Origin: Siphonodentalium dalli
Lineage: Eukaryota > Mollusca > Scaphopoda > Gadilida > Siphonodentaliidae
Direction: 5' to 3'
DNA: 64,000 nt
Assembly: GCA_032622095.1 (NCBI GenBank)
Contig: CP136064.1
Location: forward strand, 180,456,011 to 180,520,010
Made by a program: the position numbers and the translations under genes. Below, in pieces: positions 44,864-55,170 of the stretch (within the stretch, counting starts at the first letter, position 1; each line of letters opens with the position of its first letter). The notes beneath the pieces are model-generated. The model was not told the DNA's origin, ran no database searches, and saw nothing but the letters and a program-made list of their open reading frames with translations.

Positions 44864-45054
44864 ACGTTCATGTATCCATGGAAATGCAGACAACTAACCA
44901 ATCAGGATGAACCTTGTATGCTGGTTTAGGCAAGGTCGTATTACAATCCCAGTTTCCATTGATTTAATTTATGTTTATACACTTTACAATTACAAGTTAT
45001 ATGAATTTCTGTAGTGTATGTTTAGGATTGGAACAAAATATGTTTGCAGCAACC

Positions 45055-45140
45055 CTTTCATTGGTGAATGGATTCTCCCATTAAGTTATAAATGTATACA
45101 TTGGATTAGCAAGTTATTCATTTGGAGGGGTGTCTTAAAT
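45055..45140 (+). mobile_element. Family D left half
   Basis: CAACCCTTTCATTGGTGAAT, GATTCTCCCATTAAGTTATA and TACATTGGATTAGC match D left ends; no right end. Confidence 0.55.
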
Positions 45141-45734
45141 TGTTAAAGACGCATAATCCGATTAAGCACCCATCAATTGCTTAATATAATAATTTATTTG
45201 GATTCGGGGGTAAAACATTTTGAGTGATTTGATTTGAGTCAAGGAAGCCACCTGTCAAAGCTCAGAGTTATAATATATCAATTTTTGAAATCTATTATTT
45301 TTCACCATCAAGAATTAATAGTGACCCAGTAAAAAGTCGATGAGCCAACAGTCTCAGACCAAATTGCGGATGAAGATGTATTACTCTAAAATCAAGTGGC
45401 TTTGTGTTGATAATAAGGCCAAATTTAGTCGAAGAACATGTTGATAAATAACATGTTTCGGGCAATTTTATACTACAGTTGACAGTGGTTAGGGTTATTT
45501 TTGGGCAATAATCAATTATGATAACTGAAGCAGCATTTCTAAAAATGTTGTTGTTGTTTGAATATGATTATATGAAGACCATCAAATTGGAATGAGTACC
45601 TTTAAGACAAGCGCAGAATACATATAGTTCCTATTCAGATATTTATATGGAATGTTATGATAATACATTCAATACAGTAAGCGTGGATCACAGATCCCCG
45701 CCATAAATAGAGATATTAACCACTTTTGCCATCG

Positions 45735-45805
45735 CTGAACAGCAAGCTTATATTGGCCTGAAGAGTCATGCCTCTTACCAACTGAGCCATGAGGGGCCTG
45801 TATAG
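45735..45805 (-). tRNA. tRNA-like sequence, probably SINE head or tRNA pseudogene
   Basis: On the minus strand GGCCCCTCATGGCTCAGTTG then GTAAGAGGCATGACTC contains a perfect A-box (TGGCTCAGTTGG) and a D stem CTC/GAG. The expected B-box (GGTTCRANTCC) is only vaguely met by GTTCAGCGATGG, and no acceptor-stem partner AGGGGCC is present. It is therefore not a working tRNA gene. Confidence 0.4.
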
Positions 45806-45838
45806 TTCCATAGAGATTATGTACATGTATAGTTCTGT

Positions 45839-46091
45839 TAACAATTAAAAATTTGCGAAAACCTTGTGCCAATGCATTAATTCTCTTATATCTGCGAGTC
45901 TCCCTTGGGAGACTCGCATATATAAGAGAATACATTGGCCTAACAATAATTACATTGACCTTGTAAGCCAGTGAATTCTCTTATATTTGTGAGGCTCCCT
46001 ATGGGAGACTCACATACATGTATATAAGAGAATGCATTGGCACAGGATCTTTAATGCTGCACCAGCGCAGCTCCCATCATGAAAGGGTTAA
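45839..46091 (+). mobile_element. Family A TTAA MITE, copy A6
   Basis: TTAACAATTAAAAATTTGCG at the left, with about 25 bases of the usual end missing; CCATCATGAAAGGGTTAA at the right. Two palindromes with ATTCTCTTATATNTG arms. Confidence 0.8.
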
Positions 46092-46526
46092 TCAGTAGAC
46101 GGATCACATCCCTCTTGCTCTCGGAGGACATCTCAGTCAGCAGACAGTAATAGGGCTTTGCTGGCTGTATATATTTAATCAATAGCTGTTGATTTTTCAT
46201 GCGTAGACCAGGTCCCATATGATGATGCAGTCCCCTCCGTGGGACACCAATCTACGATTGTGTAATAAAACAGAGCTATCCTTTCAATCTAATTACTGAA
46301 ACAAATTCTTCTGATTACTCAATCAATTTCTTCGTTACATATTGTTGTAGTAAATCCCCTGAGCCTTCTAGGTCTGCAGTGGATCCTACGATAATGATAT
46401 CACTTTATCACCTTCGCCCCAAACACCTGACTGGGAGCGTGATGCAGTGCAGACATGCCAGTACCAGAGTACTAGGAGTGGTGTATATACTAGTATGTGC
46501 AAGTCTCAAGGAATGATACTGATATG
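46092..46526. other. No recognised feature
   Basis: No open frame of note. It includes a D-like phrase only from 46527. Confidence 0.4.
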
Positions 46527-46778
46527 TTAACCATTTCTATACTAAATACTCATTGACAAGTAGTTATCCCGTAGGATATGTTCAGATAATCAGCTCAACA
46601 AATGACAGTTGAACTTATTATCTGAACATTTCCCTCCAATAAATAGGACTCCTTCTGCACTTTAATTTTCTGTCGTCAACTTATTTTTCCTGAAAACCCC
46701 TCCAGTTGAATAATAGACCATTCCAATGTATACTGTTATAATTGAATGGGAGAATCCATTTAGTATAGGAAGGGTTAA
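46527..46778 (-). mobile_element. Family D TTAA MITE, copy D5
   Basis: TTAACCATTTCTATACTAAA at the left (46527-46530), TAGTATAGGAAGGGTTAA at the right (46775-46778). Contains CAACAAATGACAGTTGAAC and CTGAAAACCCCTCC. The right TTAA is shared with element E1. Confidence 0.88.
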
Positions 46779-47124
46779 AGGGACCCAAGGTCTTCGAAAT
46801 GAGATAAAAGATAAATGTTATAAAAGTCTGTAAAATAACTATCATCAACAAGTACAGTAATGCTCTAAATAATCGACTCCTTAACCACAGCCGAATTATG
46901 GGTAATTTTTCAGGATTTAGTCGGAAATATGGCTTGTTGCCATTCATCGGAAAGCTCTGGTTTCAACATACAATATTTCATTAATAGAGAACTCCATGCA
47001 TCAATATAATGAATATAAGAAGAAAGTTGATCTATTTCTCCATGTTCTTCTTAGTGGTGATGTTTTTACAGACTTATATATGTTTTGCACATTTACCAAC
47101 TGCGAGTGCCTTGGGTCCCTTTAA
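46775..47124. mobile_element. Family E TTAA element, with a family T half inside
   Basis: TTAAAGGGACCCAAGG at the left, CCTTGGGTCCCTTTAA at the right: a perfect 16-base inverted end including TTAA. 46856-46960 inside is the left arm of a T MITE. A diverged relative of the right part lies at 47690-47840 (GGTTTCAACAT and TGTTTTTACAGACTT). Confidence 0.85.
46856..46960. mobile_element. Family T MITE, left half, cut at the apex (T8)
   Basis: CAGTAATGCTCTAAATAATC through CATCGGAAAGCTCT; intact copies continue CACTGAGAGC here, so the break is at the hairpin tip. Confidence 0.8.
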
Positions 47125-47241
47125 AGTGCAAAATAATATTTATAACATTTATGGAGGCATGAATGTTAATTGCTTCAAATGTGCTTGCACTGGAGCATGA
47201 AAAATATTCTCATTTAATAGAATTTGTTCTAGTTTTCATTA

Positions 47242-47434
47242 TTAACCCTTTCAGTGCCAAGTCCGATTTTTGTATCAACCCATATATCCTTGATCATTTT
47301 TCAAATTTATTGATTATAATAATGTGATACATTGATGGAAAGAGCTCACATTATTATAATCAATAAATTTGAAAAATGATCAAGGAAATATGGGTTGATA
47401 CAAAAATCGGACTTGCCACTGAAAGGGTTATTAA
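47242..47434. mobile_element. Family B ends with a different palindromic core (B4)
   Basis: TTAACCCTTTCAGTGCCAAG and TTTTTGTATCAACCCATATA are the B end. The core is an unrelated near-perfect hairpin (GATCATTTTTCAAATTTATT / AATAAATTTGAAAAATGATC). The right end is CACTGAAAGGGTTATTAA. The arms are about 85 bp with an 18-base loop. Confidence 0.88.
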
Positions 47435-47847
47435 CTCTCGAATATAAACAAGAGTTCGCATATCAAAACCGTTGTTGTGTGAACATAACTGTTACAGTGG
47501 CAATGCAAATCAAAGTCCAATTATAGTCCAATAAGATACCAAAGTTTAATCATAACTTGACACTGAACATTGGAAAAGGTAAAATCTTAGAAAAATATTC
47601 TGAAAATAACATTTTGACTAAAATATTTCAACTTACTACGCGATTAGCAATGATTGGTGACAAATCACTGTGACAGTTTTGTTTGCATAACAATGGTTTC
47701 AACATGTGAAATTTCATTATTTGAGAACTTTCAATAATTAATACAAGAACAAAAGTTTATTTGTTTCTTCATGTTTTTACAGACTTGTATAATTTTTGGA
47801 CATTTATCCACTGATATGGCCTTGGAGTCTATAACAATGTCTGTGTG

Positions 47848-48156
47848 AGGTCAAGATTATAGTGTGTCTGTCATTTGTAGAATGAGGTCCCCAGAGGATG
47901 GGCGAGCATCACCAAATTCACCCTCTGGGGACATAATTCTGCATAGGGCTCAACTGCTATGGGAGACCAGGATCAGATTGAAGTTCCCCAGTTGAAGTTG
48001 GTGATGTTCACCCATTAGTCACCTCAATTATGCATTTTATCTTCTGCAAATTAGGGGATATGGAAACTTCCCAGAAGGGAATAAGTAACTAAAAACAATG
48101 TTAATTTGAGACTATAGATACTTCCCAGAAGATGAGGTCCCCAGAGATTGAATGTC
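47848..48156 (-). mobile_element. Family G copy, shortened
   Basis: One palindrome (GAATGAGGTCCCCAGAGG at 47880 with GGGGACATAATTCTGC) and the spacer are present; the second palindrome is cut after GATGAGGTCCCCAGAG. The ends are degraded. Confidence 0.72.
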
Positions 48157-48763
48157 CCGCACCATATATAGGCTTGATCAGGTGAGTGACTGGTCTGTCA
48201 CAAGACGAGCGATAAAGACCAACAAAAATTCTCACATAAACATCAAGACTTATGGAAGAAGAAATACAGATACATGACTTTTGCACTTATTCTCATATCC
48301 CACTGCCCAATATTTGAAGCATGTGTACATTAAATCAAGGGCAAAGAATGTGCTTAAACTAAACCGAGACCTATGACGAACACAGATAAGCAATATCCTG
48401 CGTGGAGATAAAGTATTTAACTTTTGTTGCATCAATCTCCAAAATTTAAAAATATCTTGCCTGGATTGGACCCTGATAAGGATAAAAGTTGACATCTGAT
48501 AGGATTGAGATTTCCCACAATGCCTCAGGATCCTTCTTAATAAAAGCAGCTCACTTCTTAATCACAGATAACATAAAATATTAAACGCCATCGACTAGCG
48601 CGTTATTATTGATTGGATAATGCAGGTGCATGGGATAGTTGTTACATCTCATGAGTTTCCGATCTCATCCGTATGATAGGATGTCATGAATTAAGTGACA
48701 TGACAAGTTGGGTGCATGACTAGAACAAACCACTGAATCAAGTAAGTTTCATATCAATTCTTC
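48157..48763. other. No recognised feature
   Basis: Two minus-strand open stretches of 61 and 81 codons have no recognisable motif. Confidence 0.4.
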
Positions 48764-48783
48764 TTTAACCCCTCCTTACTAAA

Positions 48784-49045
48784 TTAACCCTTCCATGACT
48801 GGAGCTTCAGGAAATTTAACGAAAACCCTGTGCCAATGCATTCTCTTACATATGTGAGTGTCCCATAGGGAGTCTCACATATATAAGAGAATACATTGGC
48901 CTAACAATATTTATCTTGACATTGTAAGCCAGTGCATTCTCTTATATATATTCGAGGCTCGCTATGGGAGACTGACATATATAAGAGAATGCACTGGCAT
49001 GGGATCTTTAATGCTGCACCAGCTTAACTGTCATGAAAGGGTTAA
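48784..49045 (+). mobile_element. Family A TTAA MITE, copy A7, between two D ends
   Basis: TTAACCCTTCCATGACTGGA at the left, TGTCATGAAAGGGTTAA at the right. Both flanks are D-type left ends: CCTCCTTACTAAA before it and CCCTTTCTTTTCTAAATT after it. Two palindromes as usual for family A. Confidence 0.85.
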
Positions 49046-49474
49046 CCCTTTCTTTTCTAAATTAATTCTCCCATTAGTTATCACCCCTGGTTATTATAGT
49101 GATCATGCTAATTTGTTATGCTATTGGCGGGTCCTGTTGTATTGCTGTGATGCTGGAAGGGCAAACTGATGCTGTTAAGAAAATGTACCATTGATTTTTA
49201 TAAATTTGTCATTTTGCAATGTTTGGCTAATATGAGTGATTTGAGAAAAGCTAGTGTCTGCATGAAACATTCATGAACATGATATTTTAAACTATTTTAA
49301 TCATGGCTGCTCAGGTGTGCGTAAAACAACAGGAATAGCCATTTTGATTATGTCTGGTTTGCAACAACCAAAAGTGTCATCATTAATATATTTTACAACA
49401 TGTTTTTTGAATGTTTTATAAACATAACGGTTTTTCCTATGGGAGGCCCATTTCACATTTATTATTTATTTACG

Positions 49475-49629
49475 CTTAAGCGCAAATAACCTCCATCGAT
49501 ATCAACAGTATCATTTGCGCTTAAGCGCAAATATTTAAGCTTAAGCGCAAATCATTTGCACTTAAGCTCAAATCATTTGAGCTTAAGCGCAAATCATTTA
49601 CGCTTAAGTGTAAATCATTTGTGCTTAAG
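49475..49629. repeat. Tandem palindromes ATTTGCGCTTAAGCGCAAAT, ~21-bp period
   Basis: CTTAAG centres at 49475, 49520, 49540, 49561, 49582, 49603 and 49624, then one in the right end at 50690. The typical unit is the 20-base perfect palindrome; variants replace GCGC by GCTC or GTGT. Confidence 0.92.
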
Positions 49630-49904
49630 CGCAAATAAAAATTAATATTCATTGATCCCCCCTGAATTAATTTTAAATGGCACAGGCCTAAAACACATCA
49701 CTAATCACTAAAGTCTATATAGGCCCACCATATGAGGGAAGCAATCCCCCAGTAACCCCAAGATCCCTTTTATGACCATGGAAATGGTATAGATCTGTGC
49801 AGGATATGTCTTTTATAAAATATACTAGATCTCTGGGATGGAGACACAAATTCTTGGGGACAGGGATGCTGATAATATGAAATTAGGGGTTTTTCCCCTA
49901 TTTC

Positions 49905-50515
49905 AAGTCAACAAGAGGTACGCTGTCGCGTGGCATTTGCCCCTGACAGTAGCAATTCGGATTAAGCATGGACGAAACTGCGGATATCCGAGGAGGTCTA
50001 TATGACCATTCCAAAAGAAGTTCGTACAGAAATGTTGACTAAAAACACACCGACTAAAGTCAGGAGGCATATCTTTTGATCCGGAAACCCAAAATCAAGC
50101 GCAAATTCAAATTTTCTAAGTTGAAAAAAAGGCCATAACTCTGGCTAAAATCATCAGATCATGCCCAAATTCGCACTTGACATGTATTTTCATATAACTG
50201 ATCCACAAAAATATGGGATTTGCAATCTAAATCTGCCTAGCGGTTGCTGAACAATAATGCAAAATGTTTGTACGGACAGACAAAATTGAATTTTCTAAGT
50301 CAAAAAAAGGGCCATAACTCTGGTGAAAATGGGTGGACGAAACCCGCGCTATGCATGTAGCTGTTCCCCCATGCTGCTCTATCACCATACCAAATAACAG
50401 CTAAATCTGCCAAGCGGTTGCTGAACAATAATGCAAAATGTTTGTACGGACGGACGTACGGACGGACGGAGACGCCGACTATATACCCACCAACTTCAAG
50501 TCGGGGGCATATTAA
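49905..50515. repeat. M-like repeat inside element J
   Basis: TCAACAAGAGGTACGCTGTC at the left, ACTTCAAGTCGGGGGCAT at the right. Two modules with GGCCATAACTCTGG and AGCGGTTGCTGAACAATAAT, and a GGACGGACGTACGGACGG tract. Confidence 0.65.
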
Positions 50516-51221
50516 GTACACCATATAAGGGAAGCAAGCCCCAGTAACCCCTAATTCCCTATTTATGGCCATGGAAATGGTATATATCTATGCAGGAGAT
50601 AAAATATACTAGAGCTCTGGGAGTGAGGCACCAATTCTTGGGACACCATGCAGGGACAGAGATGCTGATATGCATATGGAATATTTGCGCTTAAGTGCAA
50701 ATAAATAATAAATGTGAAAAGGGCCTCCCATATTTCCTCCATTTGTTGAGATTAGCTAAAGGCCATCATGAAAATTACAACTTTAAAAAAAATAATGGTA
50801 CTTTTTCTTAACAGCATCAGTTTGCCCTACCAGAATCAATGTAATTCGACAGGAACCACCAGAATCATATCAAATTAACAAAACCACTTTAAGAGGGGTG
50901 ATTATAAAAGCATACATTGAAATTGTCTATTTTTCATCTGGAGGGATATGTTTAGGAAATATAAGCAGATGACAGACAGACGAACATATATTAATGCAAA
51001 TGCAGAAGGAATCTAACTTATTGATAGGAAATGTTCCGATAATAAGTTCAACAAATGGCCTATGTTTTTTAAACATATTATACGAACATTTTCTAAGGGA
51101 ACTACTCGTCAATTAGTAAAATAAAAATTTAGTAGTTTTTAATGGATTTGGTTATCATTAGCTCAATTCTGTGACATATTACCAAATTATAATCGTTTCT
51201 TTGGATAAAATCAAAGAAAAT

Positions 51222-51332
51222 GCAGCCCTCATAATTGGTTATGGCAACCAGCAATGCCAAAGTCATTTGCTGAAGCAAACAGGGCCACGGCAAAGGGTTG
51301 CTATAGCAGATTGCCGAAGCAAAACAATCTGA
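51222..51332 (+). repeat. Family Q 111-bp repeat, copy Q1
   Basis: GCAGCCCTCATAATTGGTTA to AAGCAAAACAATCTGA, nearly the same as 62484-62594. It includes the short hairpin TTTGCTGAAGCAAA. Confidence 0.8.
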
Positions 51333-51456
51333 ATTAAGAGCGCTGAAAATGTGATTTTCTGAATCATAAAAAACCCATAAAAAAGGTAGAATGTTTTTTT
51401 CTTCTGAAGCTTAAATTCAATTTTGAATATATTGATTAATATTATGAAAGTCCTCA

Positions 51457-54400
51457 GTACTCTAGTAGCTGAGGGCGTTTTGTATGCACTTTTATGTCCA
51501 GAGCAAAACTCTTCACGAATCCACTAATTGAAGGTACACGAACAATATTTGGTTGGTGACACATTTCCCATTGAGGGCGAAATGGGTCAAATTGCCACAC
51601 CCCTTTTTGCGCGAAGTACTACCACCCGCCGTGACTATATCTCCAGAACCGTTGGACATAGGGGGTCGTGTGACCACTCAAAATGTGCAGAATGGCCACA
51701 TTATGGGGGGTCAGTAATACATTTTCATATCCAAAAGTCAATGGTTTTTAAGATAATTGCCAAAAACCAAAAACAATCCATTTTTAAGGGCCCAATTTTG
51801 GGGTTCAGCACTTTTATCTCAAAGCTGAGCCCCCAATTCAAATTTTATTGATCTATATCCATCGGTGCCACATATAGTTATAATTTCTGTACCATTATTG
51901 GATGAGATTGACCTCCAAGGAGCTCTTGACCCTGAAAATAAGGTTTTTGGATGGAATATATTGGTCGTAGAATGAAAAACAGACATTTTCCCAATAACAA
52001 AGATGTTGAGGAAATCATCAATTATACGGTATTTGATCAGTAACCTAAAACTCCTACAAAAAGGTTACCTGGTGAAATAATTTGAATGTAGTTCATCTTT
52101 TGTTATCTAGATTCCATGGCCTTTGATGTGAGATGGCTGCCAAAATGGTTATAAATGGAATGACATATATCACATTAGCAATATACTTGTAAATGAGTTC
52201 AATGTGTTATTTTCTTTAAACTTATGGGAGAACAGGGTGTTTTTATGGTATTCTAATGTTGAATTGAATTATACTCAGCCCACAAGTAGGTTTAGTAAAT
52301 GTTGAGTTACTACAATTTGATCAATCAGTATGATTCAGTAGTCGAGCAGGTTGTGTCTTTATCAGTCCCACATCAATTTTGATTGGCTGCATCACCATTT
52401 TGTATAAAGGTTCTACAATTTCCCTAACATGTACATTATTCTAGAACAAATAATGGCTAGCCTGGAGTGAGTTAGAAGAAAATTACAAGCATCAGTTGAT
52501 ATGCAGATATAAATACATACAAATCTACATTCTGCATGTAGCCATGCTATGCAATCCTCCCTCATGTTTCAACTTATCAAGGAAAAATGATCACATTACC
52601 AATGTCTATGATAGTCAGATGTTTTTGTAGATTTTGTAGATTTGTGGATGTTGTAGATTTTGTAGATTTGTGGATGTTGTAATGCAATATATATCTCCAT
52701 TATAGTTGCACAAATTTATTTTTCATTTCGTACCTTTAAATTGACTTTTATTTTTTATGTATGTATATGTGCCACTCCAAAAATGTCAGTAAAAGTACTG
52801 TAAACCGTTTGGTTTGATGTTATAGGCACATGAGATATATATATACTTTACATGTCAAATATTGTGAACCCTGCAGGTACGTTTATGTGTGTCAGTCGCC
52901 TTATGTGTGTGATGTACATGCAGTAACTACATGTATATTGTAGTGAAATTTATGGTCTGCACTCTGCAGTATTTCAAAAACATGCTATGGCCATGCCTAC
53001 ATATACATATGTACACTGATTCAAACACAATGATTGTCAGGTTATAATCTATGTTTGAGGAAAGTTACTATGTATTTTTCATTTGTGTTGCATTTGTCAA
53101 TATTAATGGGTCCCAGGAGTCCAGATGTTACTAGTGCAGAGCCCATTTAATTTTCATGAAACTGGTGGACTTCATGTCTATACTCCTAAATAAACATGAC
53201 TCTGAGTCTTATCAGACCAAGACGGTATTGTGTAGGTTTTACTAGAATTATATTTAGAAAAGACTCAACCATTATTTTTCCACTGCCCTTATCACAATAT
53301 ATTCATTTGGCAGTATTCATCCCAAGTTTAGTGGTGATGCTAATACATTTGGTATGATATTCAGGTAGAGCAAAGCGATCTGAACGAATCGAGGATAAGC
53401 CACAATGTGTAGAAAACATTAAAAAACATGTATATTGTGAAATATTTTAATAATGGGTGCTGGTTTTTACAAACTGGCCATAATTGAGATGACTATTCCT
53501 GTTGTTTACCAAACATCAGCGTACACAATACAATTTTGAAGTATATATGTTCTTGAATGTTGCATACAGGCACTGACTTTTGCACAAATTGCTCGGGTTA
53601 GCCAAACAATGCAAAAATAACCAACTTTAGGTAAAATGATGGTACTTGACAGAATTGCTTTGACCTACAAACATATCAATCCAGCAGTACCCATCAGCAT
53701 AATATAAAATTATCAGGACCACTTAACCTGAGGTGGTATTGAAAATGAAAATATCTTTAAAATGGTAAGTTATGAGGGCTATTTGCTATTATGAAGAATT
53801 ATGTTAGTGAAATTATAGACCCTCATCTTCTCCAACCTGCAAGTGATGCAACTATCATGGCCAATCAAAACTAATGTGGGACTGACAAAGGCTCATTCTA
53901 CTATTGATTGAATAGTGATCATTCCATCATTTCCTAAAACTTTTTGTGAGATGAGTTGTCCTTTTGTAAGAATTGATTACTTCTGAAATATATACTGGTA
54001 TATATGGTCATCTCCCATCTGATTACAACATGTTTTTACTATGCCCAGGTGCAATACCCATTTTAGGATCGCAACATGTGGCTGCTGCATGAAGCAAACA
54101 GCTGGTCATTCCATTTAGTAAAAGTGTTTAGCATGTTTCATATCTTGGTCACTTAAATCAGATCAGCTGTTAAATGTTGATAACAAATTTTGAAAACCTG
54201 TTTTGTTCAATCTGTACATTTCTGTTGATTAGAGCACAATTGTTACCTGATTTTTGGTAAAGCACACCAGTTTCCAAGGCATGTTCAGTCATGAAGAGCT
54301 CACGTTGTGTGTCGGGATCAACACATCCTCAGCAGCAATTTCCAGCTAATCCCATTGTGTGTGGTCAATTGTGCTCTTAAGTCGATCAGAGAATTCGGAT

Positions 54401-55033
54401 AGTTCTTTAAAAAGTGTCATACATATGCTGTGGCATTGGTGGTATTGTATACTTGTGGTGCGTAACATGCTGAAATCGTTTTTTGGCAATTATCTTAGAA
54501 ACCATTGACTTTTGGATATGAAAATGTATTACTGACCCCCCATAATGTGGATTTTCAGGGTCAAGAGCTCATTGGAGGTCAATCCCATCCGATAATGGTA
54601 CATAAATTATACCTATATGTGGCACCGATGGATATAGATCAATAAAATTCGAATTGGGGGCTCAGCTTTGAGATAAAAGTGCTGAACCCCAAAATTGGGC
54701 CCTTAAAATGGATTTTGTTTTTATTTTTGGCAATTATCTTAAAAACCATTGACTTTTGGATATGAAAATGTATTACTGACCCCCCATAATGTTGCCATTC
54801 CGCACATTTTGAGTGGCCACACGACCCCCTTTGGCCAACGGTTCTGGAGATATAGTCACGGCGGGTGGTAGTACTTCGCTCAAAAAGGGGCGTGGCCATT
54901 TGACCCATTTCGCCCTCAATGGGAAATGTGTCACCAACCAAATATTGTTCGTGTACCTTCAATTAGTGGATTCGTGAAGAGTTTTGCTCTGGACATAAAA
55001 GTGCATACAAAACGCCCTCAGCTACTAGAGTAC
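51457..55033. mobile_element. 3.6-kb element with ~490-bp terminal inverted repeats
   Basis: GTACTCTAGTAGCTGAGGGC starts the left arm (51457-51945); its complement ends the right arm (54551-55033). The inner side of the right arm has a local duplication (54479-54546 repeats 54723-54793). Diverged inverted similarity continues inward (52320-52400 against 53846-53920: CAGTCCCACAT, TTTTGATTGGC). A 107-codon open frame in each arm has no ATG start, and the copies differ mainly at replacement sites, so it is not a gene. No transposase is seen and no target duplication is clear. Confidence 0.85.
52622..52683 (+). repeat. Short tandem repeat TTGTAGATTTGTGGATG
   Basis: Two to three copies of a ~26-base unit (TTTTGTAGATTTGTGGATG) inside the 3.6-kb element. 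Confidence 0.8.
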
Positions 55034-55142
55034 AGGGTAAACAAATATGTCTGAAATATTCTCACTGACTTCTCATTAATACAGCTTTTCTTCACCTTTA
55101 TAATACAAATCATAATGTTAGAATTTTCTTCTACGTGTGCCT

Positions 55143-55170
55143 TTAAAGGGGTACTGTACACTAAATTCAG
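55143..55170. mobile_element. Family H end remnant
   Basis: TTAAAGGGGTACTGTACACT matches the left end of the H element at 32308. No partner end is found before 57000. Confidence 0.5.

Larger units (their letters stand above)
49440..50730. mobile_element. TA-flanked element J with 48-bp inverted ends
   Basis: TGGGAGGCCCATTTCACATT at the left; its complement, with few changes, closes at 50730. TA precedes and follows (49438-49439, 50731-50732). The inverted part includes ATTATTTATTT and a CTTAAG palindrome. Left and right internal blocks (49719-49875, 50515-50672; ACCATATNAGGGAAGCAA) repeat directly around an M-like core. No coding. Confidence 0.85.
49082..50900. mobile_element. Inverted-repeat element with CACCCCT ends, inside D6
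   Basis: CACCCCTGG at the left, AGAGGGGTG at the right. The arms share GGGCAAACTGATGCTGTTAA (left, near 49158) with its complement near 50815. TTAT stands at or one base from each border. It carries element J (49440-50730). Confidence 0.75.
49042..51125 (+). mobile_element. Family D element D6, split by a 1.8-kb insertion
   Basis: Left part 49042-49081 (TTAACCCTTTCTTTTCTAAA to CATTAGTTAT). Right part 50901-51125 (ATTATAAAAGCATACATTG to CTCGTCAATTAGTAAAAT), with the CAACAAATGGCC fold-back. Joined text matches D copies at TTATAAAAG. Confidence 0.75.

Noticed and set aside
45735-45805. Functional tRNA gene.
   Set aside because: Lacks B-box, T-arm and acceptor pairing.
49475-49640. Palindromic 20-mers as a CRISPR-like or integron-like array.
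   Set aside because: The gaps are one base or so with no spacer diversity, and the array is part of a TIR element.
51528-51851. A 107-codon open frame conserved in both arms of the 3.6-kb element (also 54639-54962, minus).
   Set aside because: No ATG start (begins TTG). The two copies differ mostly by amino-acid-changing bases and include compensating indels, so there is no sign of selection on protein; it is simply the duplicated arm.
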